Source: Prorocentrum cordatum (taxonomy: Eukaryota; Sar; Dinophyceae; Prorocentrales; Prorocentraceae). Taken from it: 64,000 nt of DNA. Below, piece by piece: positions 1-11,234 of the stretch. The translations under genes were made by a program, and so were the position numbers. Where the stretch lies: contig CAUYUJ010017894.1 in the NCBI GenBank assembly GCA_963575745.1, positions 94,352 through 158,351 of the forward strand, read 5' to 3'. The notes beneath the pieces are model-generated. The model did not search any database. It was not told the origin of the DNA and was given only the letters and a program-made list of their open reading frames with translations. Position 1 is the stretch's first letter, and the number at the start of each line of letters is the position of its first letter.

Positions 1-129
1 GCTCTTTCCGTTTCCGTGCCGGCCCAGGTCTAATTGCCCTCCCGCCTCGTTTTTTATCGAGTAGGACGGCCTTCGGTGCTTAAAAAAAGCGTTTCGCTCG
101 AGACATCATCGGAAAACGCTTCTTGGGCG

Positions 130-860
130 CTTCTTGGGCCGTCTTAGGCTCCTAAGACAGCCCAAGAAGCGGCCAAGACGGCGCCCAAGACGGCCCAAGA
201 CGGCTCAAGAAGCGCCCAAGACAGCCCAAGAGCGCTCCAAGAGAGCCCAAGACCGCCCAAGGCGGCCCCAAGACGTCCCAAGAGGCCTCCACGACGCCCC
301 AGGAGGCGCCCACGAGGCGTCCCAAGAGGGCCCCAGGAGGCCAAAATCATTGATTTTCTGATGGGAAACGTACATTTTTAGCATATACGGCTTTTCGCCT
401 TTCATGGCGTTGAAGACGGTCCAAGAGGCCCCCAAGACCGCCCCAAGACGGCCCAAGATGTTCCCAAGAGGCCCCAAAAATAGCCCAAGAGGGCGCCAAG
501 ACGGGCCAAGAGGCGTCCAAGAGTGTCCAAGAGGCCCCCAAGAGCGCCCCAAGAAGGCCCAAGAGGCCCCCAAGAGGGCCCCAAAACGGCCCAAGAGGGC
601 GCCAAGACGGCCCAAGAGGCGCCAAAACGGCCCAAGACGGCGCCAGGACGGCCCCAAGAAGGCCCCAAAAGGCCCCCAAGAGAGCCCAAAGACGGCCAAA
701 GGCAGCCTAGTCCCTTCACCCCCGCAGCCCAGAAGCTCCCAGGAGGCCCCAAGAGGCCCCCGAAAAGCCCCAAAAGGTCCCCAAGAGGCACCCAAGAGGC
801 TCCCCAAGAGCCCCCCAAGAGGCCCAAAATACTCCCAGATCTCTGAGCACCGCGGCTCCC
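130..860 (+). repeat. Degenerate CCAAGAGGCC-type short tandem repeat, block 1
   Basis: The block is built from variants of CCCAAGAGGCCC, CCAAGACGGCC and CAAGAGCGCCC, spaced about 9-15 bp. A less repetitive, AT-richer core (about 345-410) interrupts it. Both strands give long open frames full of Arg/Pro/Lys or Trp/Leu/Gly, which the repeat itself explains. I assign no coding function. Related blocks lie at 1300-1800 (inverted), 11750-12372 and 14680-15335. Confidence 0.85.
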
Positions 861-1299
861 AAGAGAGAGCGGTGACGTAATCGAGCTGATAAGACCAAAG
901 CTCCCAACAGAGAGCTGCGGCGTAATAGGTTCTTGACGCCAGGGCAGAAGGACGGGCAACAACGCGTGGACAACGAGCGGTCCACGCAAGGAAAACGCAG
1001 GGTTCTGGAAAGCTGGCAGCCCAAACGCGGAAAACGCAACGCGACCCGACCGCCCCCTCTAAAACAAGAAACGCGCTCAAAGAAAGCTCCGCGACTCTCC
1101 GAGGCTGACATAGGACAAGAGCGAGGGGAAGGGAGTCAATAAGAGGTGTAAGAGCGGACGAGCCAGCGATCTCGTGCGCTCTGAAAGTACTTGCGCTTCC
1201 CGTCCCCGTGCCGAGCAGGTCCAATGGCCCATCCCGCCTCCGCGCCTGGGTTGTAAATCAGAGTAATCAAGGATGCTCCCGGGGGTCTCTTGAGAGCGA
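861..1299. other. Spacer between two repeat blocks, no gene seen
   Basis: No supported gene here. The segment at about 1195-1245 resembles the window start (about 8-55): both carry CCGTGCCG, then AGGTC, AAT, GCCC and CCCGCCTC in the same order. The two CCAAGAGG blocks may therefore share a flanking sequence. Confidence 0.5.
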
Positions 1300-1800
1300 T
1301 ATCGGGAGCCTTTTGGGGGGAGGGCTTCTTGGAGGCCTGGGGGCCTCTTGGGAGCCTCTTGGGGGCCTCTTGGGGCTTCCTGGGGGCCTCTTGGAGGCCT
1401 CCTGGGGCCTCCCGGGGCCCTCCCGGGGCCCTCCCGGGGCCTCCCGGGGCCAGAGTTCGAAATGTCCATTCGGATCCCCTGTCGGGGCCCTCCTCTTGGA
1501 GCCGCATGGCGCCTCTTGGTCCGTTTGGGGGCCATCTTGGTCCGTTTGGGGACCCCCTGAGAAGCCTCTTGGGCCGTCTTGGGGCGATCGTGGGAGCCCC
1601 TTGGGCCGTCCTGGAGTGTCGGGAAGCCGAAGTAATGAGAACGCCAAAAATCCCTCAGAAAATCCATGATGCTTGCTTCTTGGGAGGCCTCTTGGAAGCC
1701 TCTTGGGGGCGTCTTGGGGGCATCTTCGGCCGTCTGGCGGCCGGCCATCTTCGGCGTCTTGGACCGATCGTTTGATGGCCTGTCTAGGGGCCCTCTTGGC
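1300..1800 (-). repeat. CCAAGAGGCC-type repeat, block 2 (inverted)
   Basis: The plus strand shows CCTCTTGGGGGCCTCTTGG-like units, the reverse complement of block 1. A less repetitive core with AAAATCCATGATGC lies at about 1650-1675. Together with block 1 it forms an imperfect inverted pair about 450 bp apart. Confidence 0.85.
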
Positions 1801-4450
1801 GTCTCGCAAGCTGAGGTGACACACCCCGAGAGGGCGCAGTAGCGCCCAGGGGGGCCTGGAAAACAAGGACTGGGACCTGAAGGACCCCGAACTATTTTTG
1901 GTGTCGCCGACTCGGCAAACTCGCCAGCCGGGCGAGCAGACGCTGGGCGTCAGTGAAGAGAACTGTGCACCAGAGAATCGGAGAGCGAGGGAGAGGCGCG
2001 GCAGTGGAGGAGGAAACGGTAAGGCTGCGTCCTCAGAACTCCGTGCTGCGGCCTCCGGCTCCTGGGAGGCTTGCGAAGGCCACCGCTGCCCGGCCAGGCG
2101 CGCAGGGGCGGGGTCGCCCACGCAAGCTCGACCTCGACGGGGCCAGCGCCGCAAAGGTATTAGACTGCGGAAAGATGGCAGGAGCGCGCAAGCGCCCCCG
2201 TGGCAAGACCAGTTGGGGAGCACGATGCCCGTGGGCCGACGACTGCAGAGCGACAGGGGGGGGCCGCCAGACAGCCAGGGTGCGGGCATCGCTGGAAGGT
2301 CGAGGGTGGCGTTGGTGAGTGGGCCCACGCGGCGGAGAGCCCAAGTAGACCAGGCGAGGAGCACCAGGCCGCAGACCCGACGACAGCAGCACGACCGAGA
2401 AATGCCGCCACACACACAGGAGGTACCTGCCAGAGCTGGGAGATGCCAGGGGTGGCAGTAAACCCACGCAGGCAGAAAGCCAATGTGAAAGGGACCCGAC
2501 GGCAGCGAGCGCGAGGCCCCCAGCCCGCACCGCGGGCCAGCTGCCAGGGCTGCGGAGTCGACTACACCGCCGCTGGGCCCGGAGGGCAAAAAGCAGGCCG
2601 CGGAACGCAGGCCACGGCGCCGCCGCGGCGAACCCCCGCCGCCGCCGCTGCCAGTGGGCGCATCGCAACGACCACGCGCAGCGGCAGGACAGAGGCGGCC
2701 GCAGCACCACCGGCTGCCAGTCCAGGGTGGCCCAGCAGCCCCCGCACAGGATGCAGCGACAAGCCCACGTACCCCTACACCCGCGAAACTTGGGCGTCGC
2801 TCAATGGAGGGGGGCGGTAAATGGGGGGAGGGGAAATGTGCACCTCTAGGGCCCTCTAGGCCCCTTGTGGGGGCCCTGCAGGAGCCTTGAAGGGCTCCTC
2901 TTCTGCAGCCCTCGCTGCCCCCCGTTCCCCGCCCCCCCCTACGCGACGCCAAAGAGGGGCTCTGCGCCCAGGCTGCCGGGCAGGCACGGGCGCACACCAG
3001 GAATTGGCTGGCACAAGAAGGCGGCCAAACATTCCGCGCAAAAACCACCCCTTCTAAGGAGAACGGGCAGGCCAGTGGGGGCCAGGAACGCCAAGCCCCC
3101 CGACGCGCCGCCCCTCACAGCTGCCGGCACCGGCCGCTCCGAGGAGAATCACGGGCGCCGCTGTTTTGAAGGGCAAATGCACACTCACCCCAAAATCCCC
3201 CGTATGTTTCCAGATTTTCTTGAATGTCGTCGCCCCCACCCCCCAGGTTTCATATGTCCTATACTCTCCGGGGAATCATCGCTTATTTGTGTATGTGTAG
3301 TTTTTCCCCTCCTGGGTTTAGCTTGTCCGTTACAGCGTACCCCCACGTCTGTGCCAGCTGGCAATCGCCATCCGAGCCGAGCAATGGCGCAAAGCGCGAT
3401 TTCATCTTTTAATTTCAGATGATTAAACAAGAAATGGCCACACCCTGGCCGAAGTATTACCACATCCTTGATATCACTTACGACGGGGCAAAGAGGGAAG
3501 GTACTGGCAGCCGGCAAAGTCGTTGCTCAAAGAGACAACAGCCACGAAATGGAAGCCAAACGCGATCAGCTATAGCGCTGGGATCAGCGCACGAAGGGAG
3601 AGTGAGCAGAGGCAGCTGACCGTGGCATGCCGGCAAGGAAGCTACGAGAAGCGCCACCCGTGGCAGCGCGCGCGACCGCACCTCAGCGGCAAGAGGGCGG
3701 CCGACACGGCACAAAGGGTGGGCTCAAGGAGACACTTCTGCTTACCCAACTGTCCTGTCTACTACTCCCTACCCCCCTTCGGCATACAGAATTGTATGTT
3801 TGCCCAGCATAGCCTGACTGGGTGACGATTCACACCATGAAGCGCTATGTGATCGGCACCCCGACCGACCTGAAAGAAAAGCTATATCGCATCGACTCGC
3901 CCCTGACCTCGATGGACGAAAACTTGGGCGCACGAGCTAGGGATGCGGGTAGCCGTGCAGGTCAAGTCGGGAAAAAGGGAGAAGCGCCAAGGAACAAGAG
4001 GATGACGACCAGGATGAACGACCTGAAACCAATCAAAACAATGTTCCTTCCGAGACGGAGAGACCCGCTAGCCCTTCAGAGGACGTCCCAAGAAGCACAC
4101 CCATGCGAACTCGACGACAGTGCAGTGGAAGGGAAACTTGGAAAAGCTCCCGTCTCGGGGGCAAGAGACCAAAAGGCGACTGATACGAAATTGTCCCAAA
4201 ATCGCAAAGGGCCGCTGTTGCGTGAGTTGTTCCATGACCCCTGCCGCCTGGCCTACACGGGCACAGCCTTCAATCCAACACAATATCATCGGAATGCAAA
4301 CGGGGAGGGGAGGATTTAGTTAGCGAAGCGACATTGCCCCGTGATCCTAGCAACCATTCGTTCATCAAGCATCGCACGACCCCAGGACGAAGAGGCGCAG
4401 CAGAGCACAGTAAACGGCACAAGGTTGGAACAAACCCCTGTCACGCCACA
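1801..4450. other. GC-rich unique-looking sequence, no supported gene
   Basis: About 1850-3200 is very GC-rich. A 593-codon minus-strand frame (3048-1267) crosses it but also runs through the block 2 repeat. Its Arg/Pro/Ser/Ala-rich composition and lack of any family motif look like a chance frame. At 3822-4319 a plus-strand frame of 165 codons exists, with an in-frame ATG at 3837. It is basic and polar with no recognisable domain, so I do not call it a gene. Confidence 0.5.
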
Positions 4451-4451
4451 G

Positions 4452-4467
4452 CGGGGGGGGGGAGAGG

Positions 4468-4500
<33 letters not shown>
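4452..4500 (+). repeat. G-tract followed by a 33-base A tract
   Basis: A G run (about 4453-4462) is followed by GAGAGG and then an uninterrupted run of A from 4468 to 4500. A run this long could be the tail of a plus-strand retroposed sequence ending near 4467, or a plain homopolymer expansion. I see no coding sequence just upstream that would settle this. Confidence 0.9.
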
Positions 4501-4501
<1 letters not shown>

Positions 4502-4985
4502 GAGGGACCCAACCATATGCAGATGTGAGCACCGCAATAGTGATTCACTTTTTTCGGTGGCGACCCTCTGAGGCAACGAACCGTGCTAGGGGTATGCCGA
4601 CATAAGTGGCGTGGTACACAACGCGAGCAAAAACTATTAATCTGAGTACGCAGGGAGACTGAGCGCGGGTGAATCTGCGCGCGTGCGTCTGACTGTGAAT
4701 GACTCTGCGTGCGAGCGAGTCTACGTGCATGACTGCGTGTACGACAAAGCGCGGTGCAATTGTGTATGAATGTCAATAGTTTGACAATGACTGCCTCTGA
4801 GTACTTGTGACGCTGGGCGTGGCCGCCGCAAGAAGCTCCCCCGGGACTCCCCGACGACATCGCCCGCGCGCCGCGACGCCAATGTCGGCGCGCCCCCCCG
4901 GGAGGATCGCGCCCGCTCCCCCCCCTTCCTTCACTCTTTTTTTGCCCGCGCACTCAAAAGTCCAAGGCTGCGGGCGCAGCGCAGC
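4501..4985. other. Spacer, no gene seen
   Basis: The first half contains degenerate TGCGTG/TGACTCTGCG-like alternation (about 4670-4745). The rest is GC-rich without a recognisable feature. Confidence 0.4.
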
Positions 4986-5250
4986 GCGGAGTCCCCGCGA
5001 CGCGCGCAGGTCGCCCCGGAGGGGTCCCAGCAACGCGCGCGGGCGGTCCACTGGGCGGAGCAAAGAGAGCTAGCTGGCTGATAGCGGGCAAGGCTCTTGC
5101 CGCTGGGCAGAGCGACGACGGGCGAGCGACGCGCTGGGCAGAACGCAGGGCGGAGCCCCCGCTACGCGCGCAGGTCGCCCCGCAGGGGTCCCAGCGACGC
5201 GCGCGGGTCGCCCGCTGCGCGGAGCAAAGAAAGCTAGCTGGCTGGCTGGG
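4986..5250 (+). repeat. Diverged tandem duplication, period about 164 bp
   Basis: GGAGTCCCCGCGACGCGCGC at 4988 recurs as GGAGCCCCCGCTACGCGCGC at 5152. Both are followed by AGGTCGCCCCGNAGGGGTCCC and, further on, by GGAGCAAAGAnAGCTAGCTGG (about 5056 and 5219). The array stops just before the 90-bp repeat begins. Confidence 0.8.
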
Positions 5251-5280
5251 GCCACGCAACGCTGTCCTGGACAAGGGAGA

Positions 5281-6095
5281 CGCGCACGGACTGTGCCACG
5301 GGGACCTTCGGTGGAGTTCCCTATGGGGCCACGAAACGTGTGAGGGGTGTGCCGAAATGAATGGCGGGGGCGCGTGCGGACTGTGCCACTGAGACCTTCG
5401 GCGGAGCTCCTATGGGACCACGAAACGTGTCAGGGGTGTGGCGAAATTCATGGCGGGTGCGCATGCAGACTGCGCCACGGGGACCGTCGGTGGAGTTCCT
5501 ATGGGGCCACGAAACGTGTGAAGGATGTGCCGACAGGACTGGCGGGAACGCGTGCGGACTGTGCCACTGGGACCTTCGGCGAAGCTCCTGTGGAGCCACG
5601 AAACGCGCAAGGGGTGTCCCGACATGACTGGCGGGAACGCCTGCGGACCGTGCCCCGGGAACCTTCGGCGGAGCTTCTATGGGGCCACGAAGCGTGCGAG
5701 GGGTGTGCTGACATGGACAGGAATGGCGGGGACGCGTGCGGACTGTGCCACCGGGACCTTCGGCGGAGCTCCTATGGGGCCACGAAACGTGCGAGGGCTG
5801 TGCCGACACGACTGGCGGAGACGCCTGCGGACTGTGCAACTGGTGCATTCGGCAAAGCTTCTGTGGGACCACGAAACGTGCGAGCGGCGTGCCAACATGA
5901 ACGGCGGGTGGAGCCACGAAACGTGCGAGGGGTGTGCCGACATGAGAGGCGGGGACGCATGCGGACTGTTCCACTGGAACCTTCGGCGGAGCCCGTCTGG
6001 GGCCACGAAACGTGTGATGGGTGGGTTAAAATGACTGGCGGGGGCGCATGCGGACTGTGCCACTGGGACCTTTGGCAGAGCTCCTAAGGAGCCAC
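5281..6095 (+). repeat. 90-bp tandem repeat, subfamily A (about 9 copies)
   Basis: Units share CCTTCGGNGGAGCTCCTATG, then GGGCCACGAAACGTGTGAGG, then TGTGCCGANATG. The subfamily-specific part is GGCGGGnACGCGTGCGGACT with TGTGCCAC. GGACTGTGCCAC at 5288 recurs at 5378, a 90-bp spacing. One copy near 5880-5930 is shortened. Because 90 is a multiple of 3, several frames stay open for hundreds of codons; I treat these as by-products of the repeat. Confidence 0.92.
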
Positions 6096-7716
6096 GAAAC
6101 GTGTGAGGGGTGTGCCGAAATTACACACCCACAAGGACCTCCGGTGGAGCTCCCTATGGGGCCACGAAACGTGTGAGGGGTGGGCCGAAATGTGCGCGGG
6201 ACGCAGGCGCACACACCCAATGAGACCCTCGGTGGAGCTCCCTATGGGGCCACGAAACGTGTCAAGGGTGTGCCACAAAGAGCATGCGGGACGCATGCAG
6301 GCACACCCACGGGGACCTCCAGTGGAGCTCTCTATGGGGCGACAAAACGTATGAAGAGTGTGCCGAAATGCGCGTGCGGGGCGCAGGCGGGCACACCCAC
6401 TGGGACCTTCGGTGGAGTTCCCTATGAGGCCGCGAAACGTGTGAGGGATGGGCCGCAAGGAGCGCGCGGGAAACGTTCGGCCACACCCAAGGGGACCTTC
6501 GGTGGAGCTCCCTATGGGGCCACGGAACGTGTGAAGGGTGTGCCGAACTGTGCGTGCGGGACGCATGCGGGCACACCCACTGGGACCTTCGGTTGGGCCC
6601 CCTATGGAACCACGAAACGTGTGAGGGATGTGCCGAAATGGGCGTGCGGGATGCATGCGGGCACACCCACTGGGACCGTCGGTGGAGCTCCCTATGGGGC
6701 CACGAAACGTGTGAGGGGTGGGCGGAAATGGGCGCGCGGGACGCATGCGGACACACCCACTGGGACCTTCGGTGGAGCTCCCTATGGGGCCGCGAAACGT
6801 GCGAGGGGTGGGCCGACATGGGCGTGCGGGACGCACGCGGGCACACCCACTGAAATTTTCGCTGGGGCGCCCTATGGGGCCACGAAACGTGTGATGTACC
6901 GAAAAGGGCGTGCGGGATGCCTGCGAGCACACCCACGGGGACCTTCGGTGGAGCTCCCTATGGGGCCACGAAACGTGTGAGGGGTATACCGAAATGGGCG
7001 TGCGGGACGCATGCGGGCACACCCACTGGGGACCTTCGGTGGAGCTCCCTATGGTGCCACGAAACGTGTGAAGGGTGTGCCGAACTGTGCGTGCGGGACG
7101 CATGCGGGCACACCCACTGGTACCTTCGGTTGGGCCCCCTATGGGGCCACGAAACGTGTGAGGGATGTGCCACAATGGGCGTGCGGGAGGCCTGCGGGCA
7201 CACCCACGGGGTCTTTCGGTGGAGCTCCGTATGAGGCCACGAAACGTGTGAGGGGTATACCGAAATGGGCGTGCGGGACGCAGGCGGGCACACCCACTGG
7301 GACCTTCGGTGGAGCTCCCTATGGTGCCACGAAACGTGTGAGGGGTGGGCGGAAATGGGCGTGCGGGACGCATGCGGGCACACCCACTGAGACCTTCGGT
7401 GGGGCTCCTTATGGTGCCACGAAACGTGTGAGGGGTATACCGAAATGGGCGTGCGGGACGCATGCGGGCACACCCGCTGGGACCTTCGGTGGAGCCCCCT
7501 TTGGGACCACGAAACGTGTGAAGGGTGTGCCAAAATGGGCGTGCGGGACGCATGCGGGCACACCCACTGGGACCTTCGGTGGAGCCCCTAATGGGGCCAC
7601 GAAGCGTGCGAGTGGTGTGCCGAAATGGGTGTGCGGGACGCATGCGGGCACACCCACTGGGACCTTCGGTGGAGCTCCCTGTGGGGCCACGAAACGTGCG
7701 AGGGGTGTTCCGACAT
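6096..7716 (+). repeat. 90-bp tandem repeat, subfamily B (about 18 copies)
   Basis: This uses the same core as subfamily A (GGAGCTCCCTATGGGGCCAC, GAAACGTGTGAGGG). The variable arm is GGCGTGCGGGACGCATGCGG followed by GCACACCCACTGGGACC. GCACACCCAC at 6661 and ACACACCCAC at 6751 give a 90-bp period. The switch from subfamily A is abrupt, at about 6075-6130. Open frames on both strands (for example 6084-7643 minus, 519 codons, with a 30-residue repeat) follow from the period being a multiple of 3. Confidence 0.93.
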
Positions 7717-7738
7717 GGGCAATGACGATGAGGATGGT

Positions 7739-7860
7739 TGGAGCAGGAGGAGGAGGAGGAGGAGGAGGAGGAGGAGGAGGAGGAGGAGGAGGAGGAGGAG
7801 GAGGAGGAGGAGGAGGAGGAGGAGGAGGAGAGGAGAGGAGGAGAGGAGGAGAGGAGGAGA
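7739..7860 (+). repeat. (AGG)n microsatellite
   Basis: The run is nearly pure AGG/GGA to about 7830, then degenerates to GGAGAGGAGGAG. It starts about 25 bp after the last 90-bp unit. Confidence 0.97.
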
Positions 7861-8285
7861 CGCGGGCCACCGTCTCTTCAAAACGAGGACCCAACACCAC
7901 AGGATGGCCGGGAAAAAGCACGAAGAAGGCGAAGATGAGGGACATCCCGAAGCAGTACGAATGATGGTAGCCGTCCCCGCACTAGATGGAGGCCGATGGG
8001 CGCATGGAGACTGGCACTTTGTACTGGTGCATCCAGTGACCCACCTGCGCAACGCCCAACCCCGGGGTAGTGCACCGAATTCGGGCGTGGGGGAGGTCGG
8101 AGTCGGGGAAGCCCTTGGAGCCAGAGCCGCATCAGAAATTGTGGATTTATTTGCCGCCAGGCCATCGTTGGGAGTGAAGTCTGGGCCCACTTAGGAGCAA
8201 GTGGAAGTCGCAAGCTGCAGCAGAAGTCGAAGTCGTAGTCGCCGCTGCAGTTGCTGGAATCATAGTGGAAGCTATGACCACTGCG
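7861..8285. other. Unique segment between two microsatellites, no supported gene
   Basis: A plus-strand frame runs out of the AGG array and continues to 8194 with about 110 residues of ordinary composition. I see no domain or clear start, so it is not called as a gene. Confidence 0.35.
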
Positions 8286-8289
8286 CTTG

Positions 8290-8321
<32 letters not shown>

Positions 8322-9252
8322 GGTGGTGGTGTTGGTGTTGGTGTTGGTGTTGGTGTTGGTGTTGGTGTTGGTGTTGGTGTTGGTGCTGGTGGTGGTGGTG
8401 GTGTTGGTGTTGGTGTTGGTGTTGGTGTTATTGGTGTTGTTGGTGTTGTTGGTGTTGTTGGTGTTGTTGGTGTTGTTGGTGTTGTTGGTGTTGTTGGTGT
8501 TGTTGGTGTTGTTGGTGTTGGTGTTGGTGTTGGTGTTGGTGTTAGTGTTGGCGTTGGTGTTGGTGTTGGTGTTGGTGTTGGTGTTGGTGTTGGTGGTGGT
8601 GGTGGTGGTGGTGTTGGTGTTGGTGTTGGTGTTGGTGTTGGTGGTGGTGGTGGTGTTGGTGTTGGTGTTGGTGTTGGTGCTGGTGTTGGTAATGGTGTTG
8701 GTGTTGGTGTTGGTGTTGTTGGTGTTGTTGATGTTGATAATCTTGGTGTTGGTGTTGGTGGTGGTGGTGTTAGTGTTGGTGTTGGTGTTGGTGTTGGTGT
8801 TGGTGGTGTTGGTGTTGGTGTGGTGGTGTTTGTGTTGGTGTTGTTGTGTGTTGGTGTGTTGGTGTTGGTGTTGGTGTTGGTTGGTGTTGGTGTTGGCGGT
8901 GGCGGTGGTGGTGGTGGCGGTGGTGGTGGTGTCGGTGTTGGTGTTGGTGTTGGTGTTGGTGTTGGTGTTGGTGTTGGTGTTGGTGTTGGTGTTGGTGTTG
9001 GTGTTGGTGTTGGTGTTGGTGTTTGTGTTGGTGTTGGTGTTGGTGTTGGTGTTGATGTTGGTGTTGGTGTTGTTGGTGTTGTTGCTGTTGGTGTTGGTGC
9101 TGGTGTTGGTGTTGGTGTTGGTGTTGGTGTTGGTGTTGGTGTTGGTGTTGGTGTTGGTGTTGTTGGTGTTGGTGTTGTTGTTGGTGTTGCTGTTGCTGTT
9201 GCTGTCGATGTTGCTGTTGCTGTTACTGTTGTGATTGGTGGTGTTGTTGTTG
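8286..9252 (+). repeat. Compound GGTGTT / GGTGTTGTT / GGT microsatellite, about 1 kb
   Basis: Most of the tract is hexamer GGTGTT. About 8430-8515 switches to a 9-mer GGTGTTGTT, and several short pure GGT runs are embedded. All plus frames encode Val-Gly, Leu-Val or Cys-Trp repeats, and a minus frame (7878-9872) encodes a long Asn-Thr repeat. These are low-complexity translations. Confidence 0.97.
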
Positions 9253-9875
9253 TGGACGGCGTGCCGATGTTGACGATGTAACGGTGGTGGCCGGATGCTA
9301 ATGTAAGTAGGTGACGGCGCGATCGTTGGTTTTTGTGCCGCGCAAGTGTTAGGCCTGACTCTGATGTCGAAGCCGGCGTGGCGCGCCGTAGAAGCCCCCG
9401 TCGTGCGCTTGCCGTCGTGTTGTTGGAGTTTGGTGCGTCGCTCGATGTCGAGTTGCTGTTGGCCCACGCGAGAGGGTGCTAACCCCACTGCTGCGAGATA
9501 GCGGGTGGGCCGGCACGCCCCCGCAACGGCTGCGCCTCCGCACCGCACAGCCCAAATCGCGGGGCCAGCACGCCCAAAATACACATATCTTCTCGCTCGC
9601 GCGTCGGACGCTGGGGTGTGGAAGTCAGAGTGCAGAGTTGGTGAAGGCCAGTAGTCGACAAGCAGAGGTCGGAGTGGAACATAGCGCGCTGTTGGCTGGG
9701 AGAAAGAGGGCTGAGTGTCGAAAAGAATCAAAGCAGCGGGCGTGGACATCGGCGAAAGAGCAGGCGTCGAAAGGGAAATTGCAGGAGTGACGCAACGGGA
9801 TCCCAGCTCCTGCAGCGGATACGTCTGCATACGACGCAATCCACATCGCGGTGCAGGCGTGGGCGTCGTCACTCG
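9253..9875. other. Spacer, no gene seen
   Basis: Mixed sequence with only short frames and no recognisable motifs. Confidence 0.4.
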
Positions 9876-10240
9876 TGCTGGCGAAGGCGTCGTCGCCGGT
9901 GCTGGCGTAGGGGCCGACGTCGGTGCTGTGGGGGAGCTGGCGTTGGCGCTGGCGCCGGCGCAGGCACTGGCTCTGGCTTTCGCGTTGGCGTCAGTGCTGG
10001 TCTCCGCGCTGGTGTGGGCGCGGGCTGTTGGCGCATCCGCAGGTGTTCATGTCGGCGTCGGCGCTTGCATAGGCGCTGGCAGAGACCATCTGCAGGCGTC
10101 GGCGCTGGTATAAGTGCAGGCGTCGGTGCAGGCGCAGTCGCAGGCGTTGGTGCTGGCGTCAATGCCGGCGTCAGTGCTGGTGTAGGCGCTGGAGTTGGTG
10201 CCAGCGTAGGCGTCGGCACTGGTGCTTGTTGCGTCCACAG
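9876..10240 (+). repeat. Degenerate GC-rich hexamer array (GGYGYN)n
   Basis: Units such as GGCGTC, GGTGCT, GGCGTA and GGCGCA repeat with a 6-bp period. The plus frame reads as an Ala/Gly/Val-rich stretch and the minus frame as Pro-Thr-Ala repeats. The pattern resembles a decayed GC-rich cousin of the GGTGTT array 600 bp upstream. Confidence 0.85.
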
Positions 10241-11195
10241 CGGGGGGGGGCTGTTAGATACACGTCACGAACGACACAGGCTGCAGCCGCCAAAAATGAG
10301 GCGCCGAGGGCGGCAGCGCGGAGACCCAGCCGCCCGTCGACTGGGAGGTGCACACGGGGGGCACGCCAGTGCGAGTCCCGAGTGGAGGCGGGGTTGAACC
10401 GCTCGCGACTTTCGAGACGGCTGGGGGGGGGCCCAGAGTGCAGCAGCGCAGCGAGGAAGAGGGGCGCAGACCTGCGCCCGTGGGGCACCCGCCCGGAGAC
10501 GGGGGCACGCGCGTCGGGGGAGGTCCTGCGCCCGCCGCGCGCGTCAGGGAGACGCACGCTCACGAAAAGAGGCCGGCAACAGTTTGAAGAACCAGCAGCG
10601 GAGCGCAACCTGACGCAGAGACGGCGCGCCGCCTCTGCGCCCGCTATGGGCCGGCGTGGGCACCGCGGCAAGCTGCGCAAACCGTGGGGGAAATGTTGGA
10701 TGCCCGAACGCACTCGCACACAAACCAAACTGCTCCACACCAGCTCGCGCAAGCAGCTGGCGATCGGGACGCGGAGCCACGATCGAGAAAATCTAAAACG
10801 ACGGCCGCCCAGTAAGATTGCCCCGCGTGGCTCGAGAACCTAACGGTCACCAGGAACCTCAGGACCCCAGATCCCAAATGTCATGATTTTTTCGTGACGT
10901 GACCCCCGCGAGGCTTGGACCCCTTCCCCCAGACTGGCTCTTCGTCCTGGGTCGTGTCTGCCAGTCCCGAGGCCTGGGAAGGGCCCCCAGGAGCCGAAAA
11001 TAATACAAAACCTCCTCCCACATGTTTTGTTCGCGACGCGAGGGGTTCTTGGGATTGGGGTGGCATCACAAAGATATCGCAGCGAGGGCCAGCCACAGGG
11101 TAGACTTCATCACACAAACAGGCGTGCCAGTGACGACGGACACGCGCGCGGAGACATTCGCCGAGCACCTGAGCAGCATCCCAATTGCACTCTTG
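10241..11195. other. GC-rich spacer, no supported gene
   Basis: A plus-strand frame of 205 codons spans 10226-10843. It starts inside the hexamer array, is rich in Arg and Ala, and has no domain I recognise. The remainder (10860-11195) holds only short frames. Confidence 0.4.
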
Positions 11196-11199
11196 CCCT

Positions 11200-11234
11200 A
11201 CCACCACCACCACCACCACCACCACCACCACCAC
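11200..11234 (+). repeat. (CAC)n microsatellite
   Basis: About 11-12 consecutive CAC units, followed by GACCACGACACG. Confidence 0.95.

Noticed and set aside
1267-3048. 593-codon minus-strand open frame
   Set aside because: It spans GC-rich DNA and a CCAAGAGG repeat block. Composition is Arg/Pro/Ala/Ser-rich with no domain; stops are rare by chance at this GC content.
3822-4319. 165-codon plus-strand frame as a gene
   Set aside because: No domain, no supporting context and ordinary chance length for the region, so it is only mentioned in the spacer entry.
6084-7643. 519-codon minus-strand frame and long plus-strand frames with 30-residue repeats
   Set aside because: The 90-bp period is a multiple of 3, so open frames appear automatically on several phases of both strands. 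There is no non-repetitive coding sequence next to them.
5281-7716. CRISPR-like spaced repeats
   Set aside because: Units are directly adjacent and diverge along their length. There are no short identical repeats with unique spacers, no cas genes, and the context is eukaryotic.
8286-9252. Telomeric repeat
   Set aside because: GGTGTT does not match the TTTAGGG-type repeat expected in dinoflagellates. The tract is internal and mixes 3-, 6- and 9-bp units.
7878-9872. 664-codon minus frame with Asn-Thr repeats
   Set aside because: It is the translation of the GGTGTT microsatellite, with unrelated short ends and no domain.
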